64,000 nt of DNA from Mesorhizobium sp. B2-1-8 (GCF_006442545.2 NZ_CP083952.1:6177501-6241500); one strand, 5' to 3'; shown: positions 37,335 through 48,539, counted from the first letter of the stretch. Numbers and translations: made by a program. The notes: generated by a model from the letters alone, not told the origin.

Positions 37335-39407
37335 CCCCTTGTCTCCGGGCTTGCCGGGAAGCTCTTCGGGGAAAAGTTCGTATTTGGCCTGCTTGTCGGC
37401 CGCGACGAAGACCCGTTCGCGTATGATCGAATCCTCGGCCCAGTTGAACATGAAGATCGGGGTGCCCTGCGGAATGTTCGAGAAGCGCTTGTTGATGATC
37501 AGCGCGCCGGGATATTCCGTCAGGCCGATATTGTAGACGTGTTCGGTCGAGATCTTCTGGAAGTCCCGCATCAGACTGGCGCGCTGGTCGTTATCCGCCG
37601 ACGAGACGAACTTGTTGACGATGTCGACGAGGTCCTTCTCGAAAGGCATCAGATCGACCTCGCCGCTTTCCGGCGCGCGGTGATCCCAGCTGGTCTTGGG
37701 GCCGACTGGAGCGAGCTGCACGGTGTTCTGCACCACGGAGGTCAGCTCCTGCTCATTGCGCCGGATCAGCCAGTCGAAGCGGCCTGAGTATTGCGTGGCA
37801 TCGCGCTGGGTGCCGTTAAGCCCGTTGAGCACGATCCGCAGGCCAAGCTTCTCCATCTGCGCGACCACGCCTTCGGCGAGGCTCTTGTCGGTCGTGTAGT
37901 CGTTGTTGACCAGCATCACGATCTCGACATTCTTGCCGCCGGCGGTACCGGCCGGGAAGTTGACGAAACCATCGCCGTCGGTGTCCTTCAGGCCGGCCTT
38001 GGCGAGTTCGGCCTTGGCGCCCTTGAGGTCGAAAGGATAGTAGACGGTGGATTTGCGGTCATAGAAGCTGGTGCCCGAGGAGAGGCCGCCCGGATAGATC
38101 GCGGTGAACGGCCCCTTGACGAGGGAATCGCCCAGCGCCTTGCGGTCAAGCGCCATGGTGACGGCCTTGCGGAAATCCTCGTTGCGGTTCAGTTCGCGGA
38201 TCGCCTGGCCGCGCTCGTCCGGGTTGCCCCAGCCATTGGCGGAAAAGTTCAGGCGCAGATTGTAGCCGATCAGCCGCGGGCCGAAGGCCAGACGTGCCGG
38301 CGCATTCGGCTCCGCCGCGCGCTTCAGAGAGGCAACGAAATTTTCCGGCTGCTCAAGATTGGAGAAGTCGCCTGCACCGGCGACAGCCTGAACGTCGCGG
38401 TCGGCCCAGGTCGACAGCTTGTAATGCAGCTCGTTGAGATAGGGCAGTTGGTTGCCCTTCTCGTCCACCTTCCAATAGTACGGATTGCGGCGCATGACGA
38501 TGATGTCGTCGGCCCGATATTCGACCGGCACCCAGGCGCCCATGACCGGCATGTTCATATATTCCGGCGGGAAGGCGTTCTTGAACTGGTCGTAGGTGTT
38601 CTTCGAATATTTCGGGTGCTGCGGCTTCAAGATGTGCGAGGGACCGGGGCAGAAGGTGCCATAGGCCATTGCGTAGAGGTGCTGTTTCGGGAACGCATCC
38701 TTGAAGGTCCACTCGACGGTGTAGTCGTCGATTTTCTTGAGCGTCGTGCCGACGCCGAAGGTCTCCTGGGTGGCGCCATTGAGCGGCGAGACGTTGGGAT
38801 CCATGACCTCGTCGTCCCAGTAGAACATGAGATCGTCGGCGTTGAATGGCACGCCGTCGGACCATTTGGCACCTTCGACGAGATGCATGGTCAGCTTGTG
38901 GCCATCGGTTGACCAATCCCAGCTTTTGGCGAGGTTGGGCAGCGGCTCGGTGTCCTTCGCCTCGACCTGGAACAGCGGCGCGGTGCGCGTCAGGCATTCG
39001 GAAAGGCCGATGTCGATGCCGCCCCAGCCCTGGGTCTGGCCGGCGCCGTAGTTCCAGCCTTCCGGCCGGCCGCCGATGACATGGCGCATCGTATCGCCGT
39101 ACACGCCGATGCCATCAGGCATGTTGCCGGTCTTGAAGACCAGCGGCTCCTTCGGCAGCCGATCTTTCACCGGCGGCAGCTTGCCTGCCTTGACGTATTT
39201 TTCCGTGACCCAGTCGGGCTCGTGATACTCGGGCAGCGCCTTGAACTCCAGGATGGAGTCGCGCGCCACGTACTTGATCTTGCCCTCGGCCGGAAACGTC
39301 GCCGGCACCGGCGCGACGGTCGGTTCGGAAGCGAAAGCGTTGAGCGCCGGAACGGAGACGCTCAGCGCCAGTCCAGCGGCAATGCCAATGCTGCGTAGGT
39401 TCCTCAT
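37326..39407 (-). CDS. agpA: Periplasmic alpha-galactoside-binding protein (family 5)
   Basis: 693 residues with a signal peptide (about 1-27, ending near AFA). It belongs to the large family-5 solute-binding proteins otherwise known for peptides. The length and position match AgpA of Sinorhizobium meliloti, needed there for melibiose and raffinose uptake. A strong GGAGGAG precedes the ATG at 39407. Substrate assignment is by operon synteny, not by binding-site residues. Confidence 0.88.
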   Translation of the reverse strand: MRNLRSIGIAAGLALSVSVPALNAFASEPTVAPVPATFPAEGKIKYVARDSILEFKALPEYHEPDWVTEKYVKAGKLPPVKDRLPKEPLVFKTGNMPDGIGVYGDTMRHVIGGRPEGWNYGAGQTQGWGGIDIGLSECLTRTAPLFQVEAKDTEPLPNLAKSWDWSTDGHKLTMHLVEGAKWSDGVPFNADDLMFYWDDEVMDPNVSPLNGATQETFGVGTTLKKIDDYTVEWTFKDAFPKQHLYAMAYGTFCPGPSHILKPQHPKYSKNTYDQFKNAFPPEYMNMPVMGAWVPVEYRADDIIVMRRNPYYWKVDEKGNQLPYLNELHYKLSTWADRDVQAVAGAGDFSNLEQPENFVASLKRAAEPNAPARLAFGPRLIGYNLRLNFSANGWGNPDERGQAIRELNRNEDFRKAVTMALDRKALGDSLVKGPFTAIYPGGLSSGTSFYDRKSTVYYPFDLKGAKAELAKAGLKDTDGDGFVNFPAGTAGGKNVEIVMLVNNDYTTDKSLAEGVVAQMEKLGLRIVLNGLNGTQRDATQYSGRFDWLIRRNEQELTSVVQNTVQLAPVGPKTSWDHRAPESGEVDLMPFEKDLVDIVNKFVSSADNDQRASLMRDFQKISTEHVYNIGLTEYPGALIINKRFSNIPQGTPIFMFNWAEDSIIRERVFVAADKQAKYELFPEELPGKPGDKGPM

Positions 39408-39462
39408 TGTCTCCTCCCTCGTGTTCAGACGTCTGCTGCTGCTCGTCTTGTTTATGCCTCGA

Positions 39463-39510
39463 CGCAATTGCGGATGGAAAACCGCTTCACACTCTTCCTG
39501 GAACTGCTTC
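39463..39510. repeat. Decayed RIME-like repeat between agaL2 and agpA
   Basis: The segment GACGCAATTGCGGATGGAAA, then CCGCTTCACACTCTTCCTGGAA, is a divergent copy of the second hairpin of the 12671-12773 element. The arms GCAATT and AACTGC no longer pair perfectly. Confidence 0.55.
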
Positions 39511-39567
39511 CGGACGACTGACTGCGATGGACCTGCCTCCCGTGGGTCCGCCGCCGCGCCCGGTTTT

Positions 39568-41034
39568 TCAGCCAGCCTGTTTCAGTGCGGCTTTTTCGGC
39601 GCGCAATTCCTCGATCGAGCGCACGTTCCGCCGCGCGGCACCCGCCCATTCGCGGGTCTTGACCGCTGATTTCGACAACCGCTCCTTGGCCGCCGGAATC
39701 GCATGCGCATATTGCGGTAACCACTGCGCCTGAGCGACGACCATTTCGTCGACCATCTGCCAGACCTCCTCCGGCGTCGAGACGGCGCCGACCAGCGGGT
39801 CGTGCAGCACGGCGAGCTTCAGAAGATCGATGTCGCCTGAGATCGCGGCATGGACCGACATGCGCTGGACGTTGATCGAGGCCATGCAGGTGGCGGCACA
39901 GGCTTCCGGCAGCGTGATGCCGGCGGCCATATTGATGCCGAAGCGGTCGACGAAACCGGGTGACTCGATGATGGCGTCGCGTGGCAGATTGGTGATGACG
40001 CCGTCGTTCTTGACGTTGAAGTGGCCACGATAGACGCGGTTGGTTTCCAGCGCCTCCAATATGTGGCTGGCATGCTCGTTGGAGCGCTTTGACGCATCGA
40101 TCGGCTTCGACGCCGCTTCGAGGAATTGCGGGTATTCGGTCTCGAACCAGTTGCGGGTCTCAGTGGAATAACGGAGGTAACCGCCCGTCTCGCCATGGAT
40201 CCAGTCCGACATGTCGATCCAGCGCGTGATCTCGTCGGGACGCTTGCGGTACCAGGGCAGATATTCGGAGAGATGCCCGTTGCTTTCGGTCGAATAGACA
40301 CCGAAGCGCTTGAGCACGTCGATGCGCAGCTTTTCCTGCTGGGAATAGACCGGGTGCGCCTCGAAGGCGGCGACCAGTTCGTCCTTGCCGATTTCACGGC
40401 CGTTCAGCCGCAGCTCGACGAACCAGGTCTGGTGGTTGATGCCGGAACAGACATAATCGAGTTCCCGCGGCGATTTCGCGCCCAGCACCTCGGCAATCTG
40501 TTCGGCGCCATGCTGGACTCCGTGGCAGAGACCGACCGTGTCGACCTTGCCGTATTCGATCGCCGCCCAGGTGTTCATCGCCATCGGGTTGGCGTAGTTG
40601 AGGAATTTCGCATTCGTCTCCGCTACCTCGCGAATGTCCCGGCAGAAATCGAGGATCACTGGAATGTTGCGCTGGCCGTAGAGGATGCCACCGGCGCAGA
40701 TGGTGTCGCCGACGCACTGGTCGATGCCATATTTCAAGGGAATGCGGATATCGTCGGCATAGGCTTCGAGGCCGCCAACCCGCACGCAGCTGATGATATA
40801 GCGCGCGCCCTCGATCGCCTTGCGGCGGTCGGTCGTCGCGGTCACCCTGGTCGGCAATCCGTTCGCCTCGACGATCCTGTCGAGGATCGCCTTGATCATC
40901 CCAAGATTGTGCTCGCTGACGTCAGTCAGCGCGAATTCGATGTCCTTGAATTCCGGCACGCAGAGAATGTCGGTGAACAGCTTCTTGGTGAAACCAACGC
41001 TGCCTGCGCCGATAATAGCGATTTTGAAACTCAT
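39568..41034 (-). CDS. agaL2: Alpha-galactosidase, glycoside hydrolase family 4
   Basis: 488 residues. GH4 features are the NAD motif IAIIGAGSVGF, NYANPMAMNTWAA, the metal-site Cys/His in VGLCHGVQHG and GINHQTWFVEL, and the C-terminal MSVHAAISGD. It is longer than agaL1 and clearly diverged, so the two are old paralogues with probably different substrate preference. First gene of the operon; the ATG at 41034 gives the canonical start with a purine-rich AAGGTG before it. Divergent from agpT. Confidence 0.9.
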   Translation of the reverse strand: MSFKIAIIGAGSVGFTKKLFTDILCVPEFKDIEFALTDVSEHNLGMIKAILDRIVEANGLPTRVTATTDRRKAIEGARYIISCVRVGGLEAYADDIRIPLKYGIDQCVGDTICAGGILYGQRNIPVILDFCRDIREVAETNAKFLNYANPMAMNTWAAIEYGKVDTVGLCHGVQHGAEQIAEVLGAKSPRELDYVCSGINHQTWFVELRLNGREIGKDELVAAFEAHPVYSQQEKLRIDVLKRFGVYSTESNGHLSEYLPWYRKRPDEITRWIDMSDWIHGETGGYLRYSTETRNWFETEYPQFLEAASKPIDASKRSNEHASHILEALETNRVYRGHFNVKNDGVITNLPRDAIIESPGFVDRFGINMAAGITLPEACAATCMASINVQRMSVHAAISGDIDLLKLAVLHDPLVGAVSTPEEVWQMVDEMVVAQAQWLPQYAHAIPAAKERLSKSAVKTREWAGAARRNVRSIEELRAEKAALKQAG

Positions 41035-41247
41035 CACCTTCACCTCGATCCAATCGAATGCTAGGCAAGGAGCAGCAAGGGAGGAAAACGGCCACACGCC
41101 TTGGCGTGCATGCCATTCAAGCCGGAAACCGGCTTTCTCTCCTCCCGCCCGCTCCTCGATCGCGGGTTATTCGCGTTCTTCGAGGCGGGATTATGCGCAT
41201 ATTCGCGGGCACGGCCAGAGAAGGATTATGCTTTCAGGGGTAATTTT
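41035..41247. promoter_or_regulatory. Divergent agaL2 / agpT control region
   Basis: 213 bp between the alpha-galactosidase operon and its AraC-type regulator, the expected location of both promoters and of AgpT half sites. I cannot define the operators by eye. Confidence 0.45.
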
Positions 41248-42156
41248 GTGCTGCGGGATTTGATCGCCAACGGACAGTCGATGCGGACGGTCTCGCTGCC
41301 GCGCGGCCGCCAGCGCCTGCATGCCATGCCGACAAGCACGGGCTATGAGGTGCGCGAGGACGTGACCTATGACTGGGACGGGCGAAAGCGCGGCCAGACA
41401 CCGTTCACCGTGCTGCAGCATACGATCAGCGGTACCGGCCGGCTGCGCTACGAGAGCCGGGATTACCGCCTGCAGACGAACGACACGCTGCTGGTGCTGG
41501 TGCCGCACAACCACCGCTACTGGCTGGCGAAGGGCGACCGCTGGGAATATTTCTGGATCTCGATGAACGGCGAGGAGGCGTTGCGCATCCACAAATCGAT
41601 CCTCGACGTGTCGGGACCGGTCTTTCGGCTGCAGCCGGCGACGATCGATCATCTCGCCGATTGCAGCCTTCGCCTCATCCAGGGGGCCGCTTCGCCAGGC
41701 GCTGCTTCGGCCATCGCCTACGAGGCGGCGATGGCGCTCTATGACGATGTGTTCGGCTCGCACGCCTTTGCCGAAAAACAGAGCGCCATGCAGCCGGTCA
41801 TCGATCACATCAACGCCAATCTCGACAAAGCCCTGCCGGTGGCGGACCTCGTCCAGATCAGCGGGCTCAGCCGGGCCCATTTCTCGCGCTGCTTCGCCGA
41901 GAGCGAGGGCCTGCCGCCCGCCGAGTTCGTGCTGCAGCAGCGGCTGCAACGGGCGGCGAAACTGCTGACCAAGGCGGACTTCCTGCCGGTAAAGGAAGTG
42001 GCCATCCTGTGCGGTTTCGAGGACGCGAATTATTTTTCGAAGGTCTTCCGCCGGCTTTACGGCACGACGCCCAGCCAGTTCCGCACGACCGGCATGTATG
42101 CCAGCCTGCAAATGCCGGCCAGGCGCGGCGTCAGGCTGTCGGACGACGAAGCCTGA
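41248..42156 (+). CDS. agpT: AraC-family regulator of alpha-galactoside genes
   Basis: 302 residues. An N-terminal cupin-like sensing domain (about 1-180, with LLVLVPHNHRYWLAKGDRWEYFWI) is joined to an AraC DNA-binding domain (about 200-290) with two helix-turn-helix units (PVADLVQISGLSRAHFSRCF and KEVAILCGFEDANYFSKVFR). The start is GTG 41248 because AGGGG lies eight bases before it; an upstream ATG in frame adds a non-family leader. Its position matches agpT, the activator of the agp operon in S. meliloti. Confidence 0.85.
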   Translation: MLRDLIANGQSMRTVSLPRGRQRLHAMPTSTGYEVREDVTYDWDGRKRGQTPFTVLQHTISGTGRLRYESRDYRLQTNDTLLVLVPHNHRYWLAKGDRWEYFWISMNGEEALRIHKSILDVSGPVFRLQPATIDHLADCSLRLIQGAASPGAASAIAYEAAMALYDDVFGSHAFAEKQSAMQPVIDHINANLDKALPVADLVQISGLSRAHFSRCFAESEGLPPAEFVLQQRLQRAAKLLTKADFLPVKEVAILCGFEDANYFSKVFRRLYGTTPSQFRTTGMYASLQMPARRGVRLSDDEA

Positions 42157-42178
42157 CGCCGCTTGGGACCTTGTTTTG

Positions 42179-44206
42179 TCAGGCCGCGTGCAGGCTGCCG
42201 CCGTCCAGCCACTCGAGTTCGGCAGGCGAAAGCGCGATGTCCAGCGCACGCAAGCTGTCGTCCAGTTCGCCCAGCGTGCGGGGCCCTATCAACGGAACCG
42301 ACGGGAAAGGCTGATTGAGCACATAGGCCAACGCAATGTGGATCGGGCTCTTGCGCAGCCGTGCGGCGAGTTCGATCGCGCGGTCGCGGCGGCCGAAATT
42401 GCGCTCGGAGTACCAGACCCGAACCAGTTCCTCGCTGTCGCGCCTGTCGCGCCCGGCGCGGTCGGTGAAGAAGCCCCGCCCCTGGCTCGACCAGGCGAAG
42501 TTCGGCATCTGCCTGGACGTCAGCCAGGCTTTCCAATCATCGGTGGAGGAGGTGACGCAGCCGGCCCAGATCGGCTCCAGCATTTCGGCCAGCGAGAAGT
42601 TGTTGGAGAGCACGCCGGGCTTCTGCTTGCCGGTGCGCTCGGCATAGGCAATCGCCTCGTCCATGCGCTGCATCGTCCAGTTCGAGCCGCCGAACGGACC
42701 GCGAATGCGCCCGGCCTTGACCTCGCGGTCCATGGCGTCGACGAATTCGCCGACCGGCACGTCCGGATTGTCGCGATGCATGAAATAGACATCGACATGG
42801 TCGGTCTGCAGGCGGTCTAGCGACTGGGCAAGCTGCTTGGCGATCACGTCGGGATAGCAGAGCGGCGAATGCGCGCCCTTGGCGATGACGACCGACTGCT
42901 CGCGCACGCCACGGTTCCTGAGCCATTGGCCGAGCAGCGTCTCGGTGTAGCCGCCGCCATAGACATAGCCGGTGTCGAAGAGATTGCCGCCAGCCTCGAA
43001 GAAGGCGTCGAGCAGGATCGACCCGGAGGAAAAGGTGCGAAAATCCTCGAAGCCGAGCGCCACCACGGAGGCCGGTTTCGCCAAGCCCGGAATGATGCGC
43101 TTGGTGATCGCCGTGCCGCCCGGGCGCAAGGGTCGCCCGGAGATGGTGTTGGTGCGTAGCGAGGCCTTCTCGATCTCATATTCCAGCCCCACCGCCGCGC
43201 GCCATCTGTCGAGCACGCGCAAGGTGCCGAGGCTGTCGGCCCAGCTCATGCCCGGCCAGGCGAATTCCTGGCTGCCGGCACGGATCGCCTCGCCGGCGGC
43301 GTCGACCTCGAAGGAATAGACATGGCGCATCTCGTTGACGCTGATGGTCTCGCGCGCGCCGTCGGCACCGATCACGTCGATCCGGCCGAGGCCGACATCG
43401 CGGTCGCCGCCGGCGAACCAGAAGTCCGGCACCTCGATACGCCCCTTGGTGCCGAAGATGCGCAGGACATTGTCCTGGTTGAGCGAGATGCTGCAGGAAA
43501 CCTCGGCGACGATGCCGCCGGGAAAATGCAGCAGGGCCGAGGCCCACTCATCGACGCCGGACTGGCCAAGATGGGCAGCGCCAGCGACCTTGTCGGGTTC
43601 GGCGAATGGCTTTCCTGCGGCAGCGCCGGCAATCAGCCGCACCATCGAAACGGGATAGCCGCCGACATCGAGGATGCCACCGCCGGCGAGATCGTTGGCG
43701 TAGAGCCGGTGCTGCGGCATGAAATCAGGCATGGCGAAGCCGAAGCTCGACTTGATCATCCTGATCTCGCCGATGACGCCGGACTTGATCAGGTCGACCA
43801 GTTGCAGCGTCTGCGGATGCAGCCGGTACATGAAAGCCTCGCCGAGGAAGGTGCCGGCCTTGCGCGCCGCATGCATCATGGCGTCGGCCTCGAAAGCGGT
43901 CAGCGCGAGCGGCTTTTCGCACAGCACATGCTTTCCGGCTTCGGCCGCCCTGATCGCCCATTGCGCATGGCCGGGATGCGGGACCGCGATATAGATCGCA
44001 TCGATCTCAGGATCGGCGAGAAGAGCGTCATAACCGTCGAGAATGCGGGCGCCGGGGAAGCTCTCTGCCAGCCCCGGCTTGCCGGGGTTGCGCGCGCCGA
44101 TGGCGACCAGTTTCCCGGTGCGCGAGCCGGCGACGCCGCCGGCAAAGGCCTTGGCGATGCCGCCCGGCCCAAGAATGCCCCAGCGAATGGGTGTTGATAC
44201 AGTCAT
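42179..44206 (-). CDS. Fusion of Gfo/Idh/MocA oxidoreductase and aldo/keto reductase
   Basis: 675 residues, two enzymes in one chain. Residues 1-about 350 are a Gfo/Idh/MocA dehydrogenase with the Rossmann motif GILGPGG (10-16), the EKPLA motif near 100 and the C-terminal sugar-binding domain. Residues about 365-675 are an aldo/keto reductase with the catalytic tetrad D411, Y416, K443 and H477. There is no stop or frameshift between them. The pair could oxidise and then reduce one sugar at different carbons, using a shared NAD(P)(H) pool. It ends a CUT1 transport operon and converges on agpT. GGAGAA precedes the ATG. Confidence 0.9.
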   Translation of the reverse strand: MTVSTPIRWGILGPGGIAKAFAGGVAGSRTGKLVAIGARNPGKPGLAESFPGARILDGYDALLADPEIDAIYIAVPHPGHAQWAIRAAEAGKHVLCEKPLALTAFEADAMMHAARKAGTFLGEAFMYRLHPQTLQLVDLIKSGVIGEIRMIKSSFGFAMPDFMPQHRLYANDLAGGGILDVGGYPVSMVRLIAGAAAGKPFAEPDKVAGAAHLGQSGVDEWASALLHFPGGIVAEVSCSISLNQDNVLRIFGTKGRIEVPDFWFAGGDRDVGLGRIDVIGADGARETISVNEMRHVYSFEVDAAGEAIRAGSQEFAWPGMSWADSLGTLRVLDRWRAAVGLEYEIEKASLRTNTISGRPLRPGGTAITKRIIPGLAKPASVVALGFEDFRTFSSGSILLDAFFEAGGNLFDTGYVYGGGYTETLLGQWLRNRGVREQSVVIAKGAHSPLCYPDVIAKQLAQSLDRLQTDHVDVYFMHRDNPDVPVGEFVDAMDREVKAGRIRGPFGGSNWTMQRMDEAIAYAERTGKQKPGVLSNNFSLAEMLEPIWAGCVTSSTDDWKAWLTSRQMPNFAWSSQGRGFFTDRAGRDRRDSEELVRVWYSERNFGRRDRAIELAARLRKSPIHIALAYVLNQPFPSVPLIGPRTLGELDDSLRALDIALSPAELEWLDGGSLHAA

Positions 44207-44242
44207 GTCATTCTCCTTGCGGGCTGGGAAAGGGGCGGCCGG

Positions 44243-45322
<1,080 letters not shown>

Positions 45323-45330
45323 TCTGCTCC

Positions 45331-46167
45331 CTACTTGACCGCGCCGGCGGCGATGCCGGCGATGAAATGACGCTGCAGGAGCACGAAGACGATGAGCATC
45401 GGCACGGTCAGCATCACCGCGCCCGCCATGATGCCGCCCCACGATACTTTGGTCAGGCCGATCAGCGTGCCGAGCGCCACGGGTGCTGTCATCGAACCCG
45501 GCTGGCTGTTGATGAGCAGCGGCCACAGATAATTGTTCCAGGAGGCGAGGAACAGGATGATGCAGAGCGCGGCCAGCATCGGTCGGGCCAACGGCAAGGC
45601 GATGAAGACGAAGATGCGCCACTCCTTGACGCCCTCGACGCGGGCGGCATCGAACAGGTCATCGGGCATCATGGAAAAGCTCTGGCGCATGAACAGCACG
45701 CCAAGCGAATTGAACAGCGGCGGCACGATCAGCGCTATCCATGTGTTGGCGAGCTTGAAGTCGCGCGCCACCATGATGAATTGCGGGATCAGCACCACCG
45801 CATAGGGCAGCGTGATGGTGCCCAGGATGATGGCGACGACCACGCTTTTGCCGAAGAACTGGTAGCGGGCCAGCGCCCAGCCGGCCATCGAGGTCAAAAG
45901 CACCGACAGGACGGTGTAGGTCACCGCCACGCAAACGGAGATGATGATGGCGCCGACGAAGTCGGTGTCGCGCTGCAGGTTGTTGAAATTGTCGATGAAA
46001 TTGCCGTGCGGCAACAGTTCGATGCCCGGACTGAAGATGCCGTTGTCGGGCATGGTCGAGAACACCACCATCATCCACAGCGGAAACAGCCAGATCAGCG
46101 CCAAGGGCGTGAGGAAGAGGTGCAGCGCGATGCTTCGTTTCAGCCTTGCCGATGAGAGCGAGCTCAT
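45331..46167 (-). CDS. Sugar ABC transporter permease (MalG-like)
   Basis: 278 residues, six predicted helices, with the MalG-type ATPase-contact loop [19 protein letters not shown]. The ATG overlaps the stop of the MalF-like gene (ATGA), so translation is coupled. Confidence 0.92.
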   Translation of the reverse strand: MSSLSSARLKRSIALHLFLTPLALIWLFPLWMMVVFSTMPDNGIFSPGIELLPHGNFIDNFNNLQRDTDFVGAIIISVCVAVTYTVLSVLLTSMAGWALARYQFFGKSVVVAIILGTITLPYAVVLIPQFIMVARDFKLANTWIALIVPPLFNSLGVLFMRQSFSMMPDDLFDAARVEGVKEWRIFVFIALPLARPMLAALCIILFLASWNNYLWPLLINSQPGSMTAPVALGTLIGLTKVSWGGIMAGAVMLTVPMLIVFVLLQRHFIAGIAAGAVK

Positions 46168-47024
46168 TTCGGTTCCCTCGTCAGCCACAGCTGCACCAGC
46201 GTGATGGCGATCGCGAGACCCGCCATGGTGTAGGCCACGGCCGAGGCATAGCCGAAGTTGAGCGAGCGGAAACCCTGGCGGTAAAGCAGCAGGCCGAGCG
46301 TCTCGGTGCCGCCGCCCGGCCCGCCACGCTCGGTGATCAGGAACGGCTCGGTGAACAATTGCATGGTGCCGATGATCGACAGCACGGCGCAGAAGACGAT
46401 GACCGGCTTCAACAGCGGCAGGGTGATGTGGAAGAATTGCTTGAGCTTGCTCACCCGGTCGAGCGTCGCCGCCTCGTAGACATCGTCGGGAATGGATTGC
46501 ATGCCGGCCAGCAGGATAATGGCGTTGTAGCCGGCCCAGCGCCAGGTGACCGCGATCATTATCAGCGCCATGGCCGGCGTGACATTGGAGAACCAGTCGA
46601 CCTTGGGCAGACCGATGCTGTTCAGGAGCTTGTTGACGATGCCGAAATCGAGGCTGAACATCAGCCGGAACACCGCCGAATAGGCGACCTCGCCGACCAC
46701 GACCGGGGCGAAGAAGGCGAAGCGGTAGAGGCCGCGCGCCTTGAGCAGCGGCGAATTCAGCAGCACCGCCATCACCATGGCCAAGGCGATCATCACCGGA
46801 ACCTGGATGACGAGGATGAGCAGCGTGTTCTTCAGCGCGTTGAAGAAGGCAGGATCGCCGATCAGCCGGCCCCAGTTGAAGCCGGGTGCGAAGCGCCACG
46901 GCACGGTGCGCGTCGCCTGGAACGAGATCAGGAACGAGGAGATGATCGGCCACACCCAGAAGATGGCGAAGATCAGGAGATAGGGTGTGAGGAAGCGATA
47001 GGCCGTGGCATTGCGGTTGCGCAT
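46164..47024 (-). CDS. Sugar ABC transporter permease (MalF-like)
   Basis: 286 residues with six predicted helices, starting MRNRNATAYRFLTPYLLIF and carrying the contact loop TLDRVSKLKQFFHITLPLLKP. AGGAGGAGGAG stands before the ATG at 47024. The frame is open upstream through the repeat region, but that part has no coding character. Confidence 0.92.
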   Translation of the reverse strand: MRNRNATAYRFLTPYLLIFAIFWVWPIISSFLISFQATRTVPWRFAPGFNWGRLIGDPAFFNALKNTLLILVIQVPVMIALAMVMAVLLNSPLLKARGLYRFAFFAPVVVGEVAYSAVFRLMFSLDFGIVNKLLNSIGLPKVDWFSNVTPAMALIMIAVTWRWAGYNAIILLAGMQSIPDDVYEAATLDRVSKLKQFFHITLPLLKPVIVFCAVLSIIGTMQLFTEPFLITERGGPGGGTETLGLLLYRQGFRSLNFGYASAVAYTMAGLAIAITLVQLWLTREPK

Positions 47025-47083
47025 CTTTTCTCCTCCTCCTTTCTGCTTTTCTGGTTTGTGCAGGCGGCAATTGCCGAAGTAGG

Positions 47084-47170
47084 CGCCGCCCCTCATCCGC
47101 CTGCCCGTCCTCCGCAGCAGCTGCGGAGAGTGGACCGGCACCTTCTCCCCGTATAGCGACGGGGAGAAGG
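47084..47170. repeat. Rhizobial repeat with two hairpins
   Basis: A CTCCGCAGCAGCTGCGGAG hairpin (about 47110-47128) is followed by a perfect 12-bp stem, CCTTCTCCCCGT (47141-47152) and ACGGGGAGAAGG (47159-47170), with loop ATAGCG. This is a common Mesorhizobium intergenic element; a decayed relative lies near 27722-27752. It sits between binding protein and permease genes and could reduce downstream expression, giving excess binding protein. Confidence 0.75.
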
Positions 47171-47184
47171 AAGCTGTCAGCACC

Positions 47185-48456
47185 TCAGGATTTGACAGGC
47201 AGCCCAGTCGCCGAGGCGATCTGGCTGGCGGCATCGTCGAGTGCCGCCTTGGCGTCGGGATAGCCGCCGGCCAGATATTTGGTCTGCACGGCGCGCACGA
47301 TGATCTCGGCATCGCTCTGGAACTGCGTGCCGCGGCTCGGAACGACCTTGGGCAAGGTGCCCAGAATATCCTTCCACACCGCCTGGCCACCCCAGTAGGG
47401 CAGGCCCTGGCTGACATAGGGGTCGTTCAGGGCCGAGACCAGCGAGGGGACGAGACCGAACTCCTTCAGCATGGTGATCTGGCCTTCATTGGTGCCGAGC
47501 GTGTATTTCAAATACTCGTAGGCAGCTTCCTTGTTCTTCGACGCCGAGGTGATGGCGAGCGAGGAGCCGCCGAGATTGGCGGCGCGCGGGCCGTCCGCGG
47601 TCAGGCTCGGCATCAGGTAGACGCCCCACTTGCCGTTTTCGCCGGCCGACTCGGTGCGGATGGTGCCCTCATACCAGCCGCCATAGACCTGGGTGGCAAC
47701 GGTTCCGGCGGTGTTGTTGGTGATCTTGGTGCTCCAGTCGGCCGACGAAACGATGCCGGCGTCCTTCATCTCCTTGACCTTGGTCATGGCGTCGACGCAT
47801 TTGGGCTGGTTGACCGTGATCGACTGGCCATCCTCGGCAAAATAAGCGCAGCCCTGTTCGTTGGAGATCATGCGGAAGAATTCACTGTCGCCGTTGAAAT
47901 CGGCGTTGGTCATCGAGACCCCCGGATTGGCGGCCTGGATCTTCTTGCCGGCGGCGATGAAATCGTCCCAGGTCTTGATAGATGCCGGATCGACGCCGGC
48001 CTTCTCATAGAAGTCGCGGCGATAGAAGGCGGCGACCGGGCCGGAATCCCACGGCATCGCATAGGCCTTGTCGCCGACTTCGAGTTCGGTGCGCTTGAAA
48101 TCGGGGAATTTCTTCTGGTCCTCAGCCGTGTAGCCCAGCGTGTGCAGGTCGACGAAACAGTCGGGGAACTGGCTCCAGTAATTCTCGGCCTCGCCATTCT
48201 CGATGGTGACGATATCGGGCAGGCCGACGCCGCCGGCCGCGCATCCGGCGATCGACTTGTCATAGGTCGGCTGGTTGCCGAGATCCTGGACCGTGACCTT
48301 GATGTCGGGATGCAGCTTGTTGAAGCCGGCAACCGTTGCTTTCAGGGATGAAGCGGCGATATTCCAGCTCCAGATCGTGATTTCGCCGGATTGTGCGAAA
48401 GCCGGGGCGGAGCCCAGGGCAAGCGCTAGCGCGGCGCAGGACAGTGTGATGCGCAT
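47185..48456 (-). CDS. Extracellular sugar-binding protein (family 1, CUT1)
   Basis: 423 residues with a signal peptide ending near APAFA (about residue 21). The fold pattern is that of family-1 binding proteins (AMPWDSGPVAAFYRRDFYEKAGVD, LGGSSLAITSASKNKEAAYEYLKY). It delivers an unknown sugar to the CUT1 transporter. GGGAGGAT precedes the ATG. First gene of the operon, divergent from an AraC-type regulator. Confidence 0.93.
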   Translation of the reverse strand: MRITLSCAALALALGSAPAFAQSGEITIWSWNIAASSLKATVAGFNKLHPDIKVTVQDLGNQPTYDKSIAGCAAGGVGLPDIVTIENGEAENYWSQFPDCFVDLHTLGYTAEDQKKFPDFKRTELEVGDKAYAMPWDSGPVAAFYRRDFYEKAGVDPASIKTWDDFIAAGKKIQAANPGVSMTNADFNGDSEFFRMISNEQGCAYFAEDGQSITVNQPKCVDAMTKVKEMKDAGIVSSADWSTKITNNTAGTVATQVYGGWYEGTIRTESAGENGKWGVYLMPSLTADGPRAANLGGSSLAITSASKNKEAAYEYLKYTLGTNEGQITMLKEFGLVPSLVSALNDPYVSQGLPYWGGQAVWKDILGTLPKVVPSRGTQFQSDAEIIVRAVQTKYLAGGYPDAKAALDDAASQIASATGLPVKS

Positions 48457-48539
48457 TGAAATCCTCCCATTTCATTTGCTCTCTCTGCGAGCGTGGCTAG
48501 ACTAGGCACCGGCAAAGGCCTGTCCCTGACAGAGGGAAT
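48457..48539. promoter_or_regulatory. Divergent promoter region, sugar operon / AraC regulator
   Basis: 83 bp between the binding-protein gene and the regulator, so the operator must lie here or in the gene starts. No clear palindrome is visible. Confidence 0.4.
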
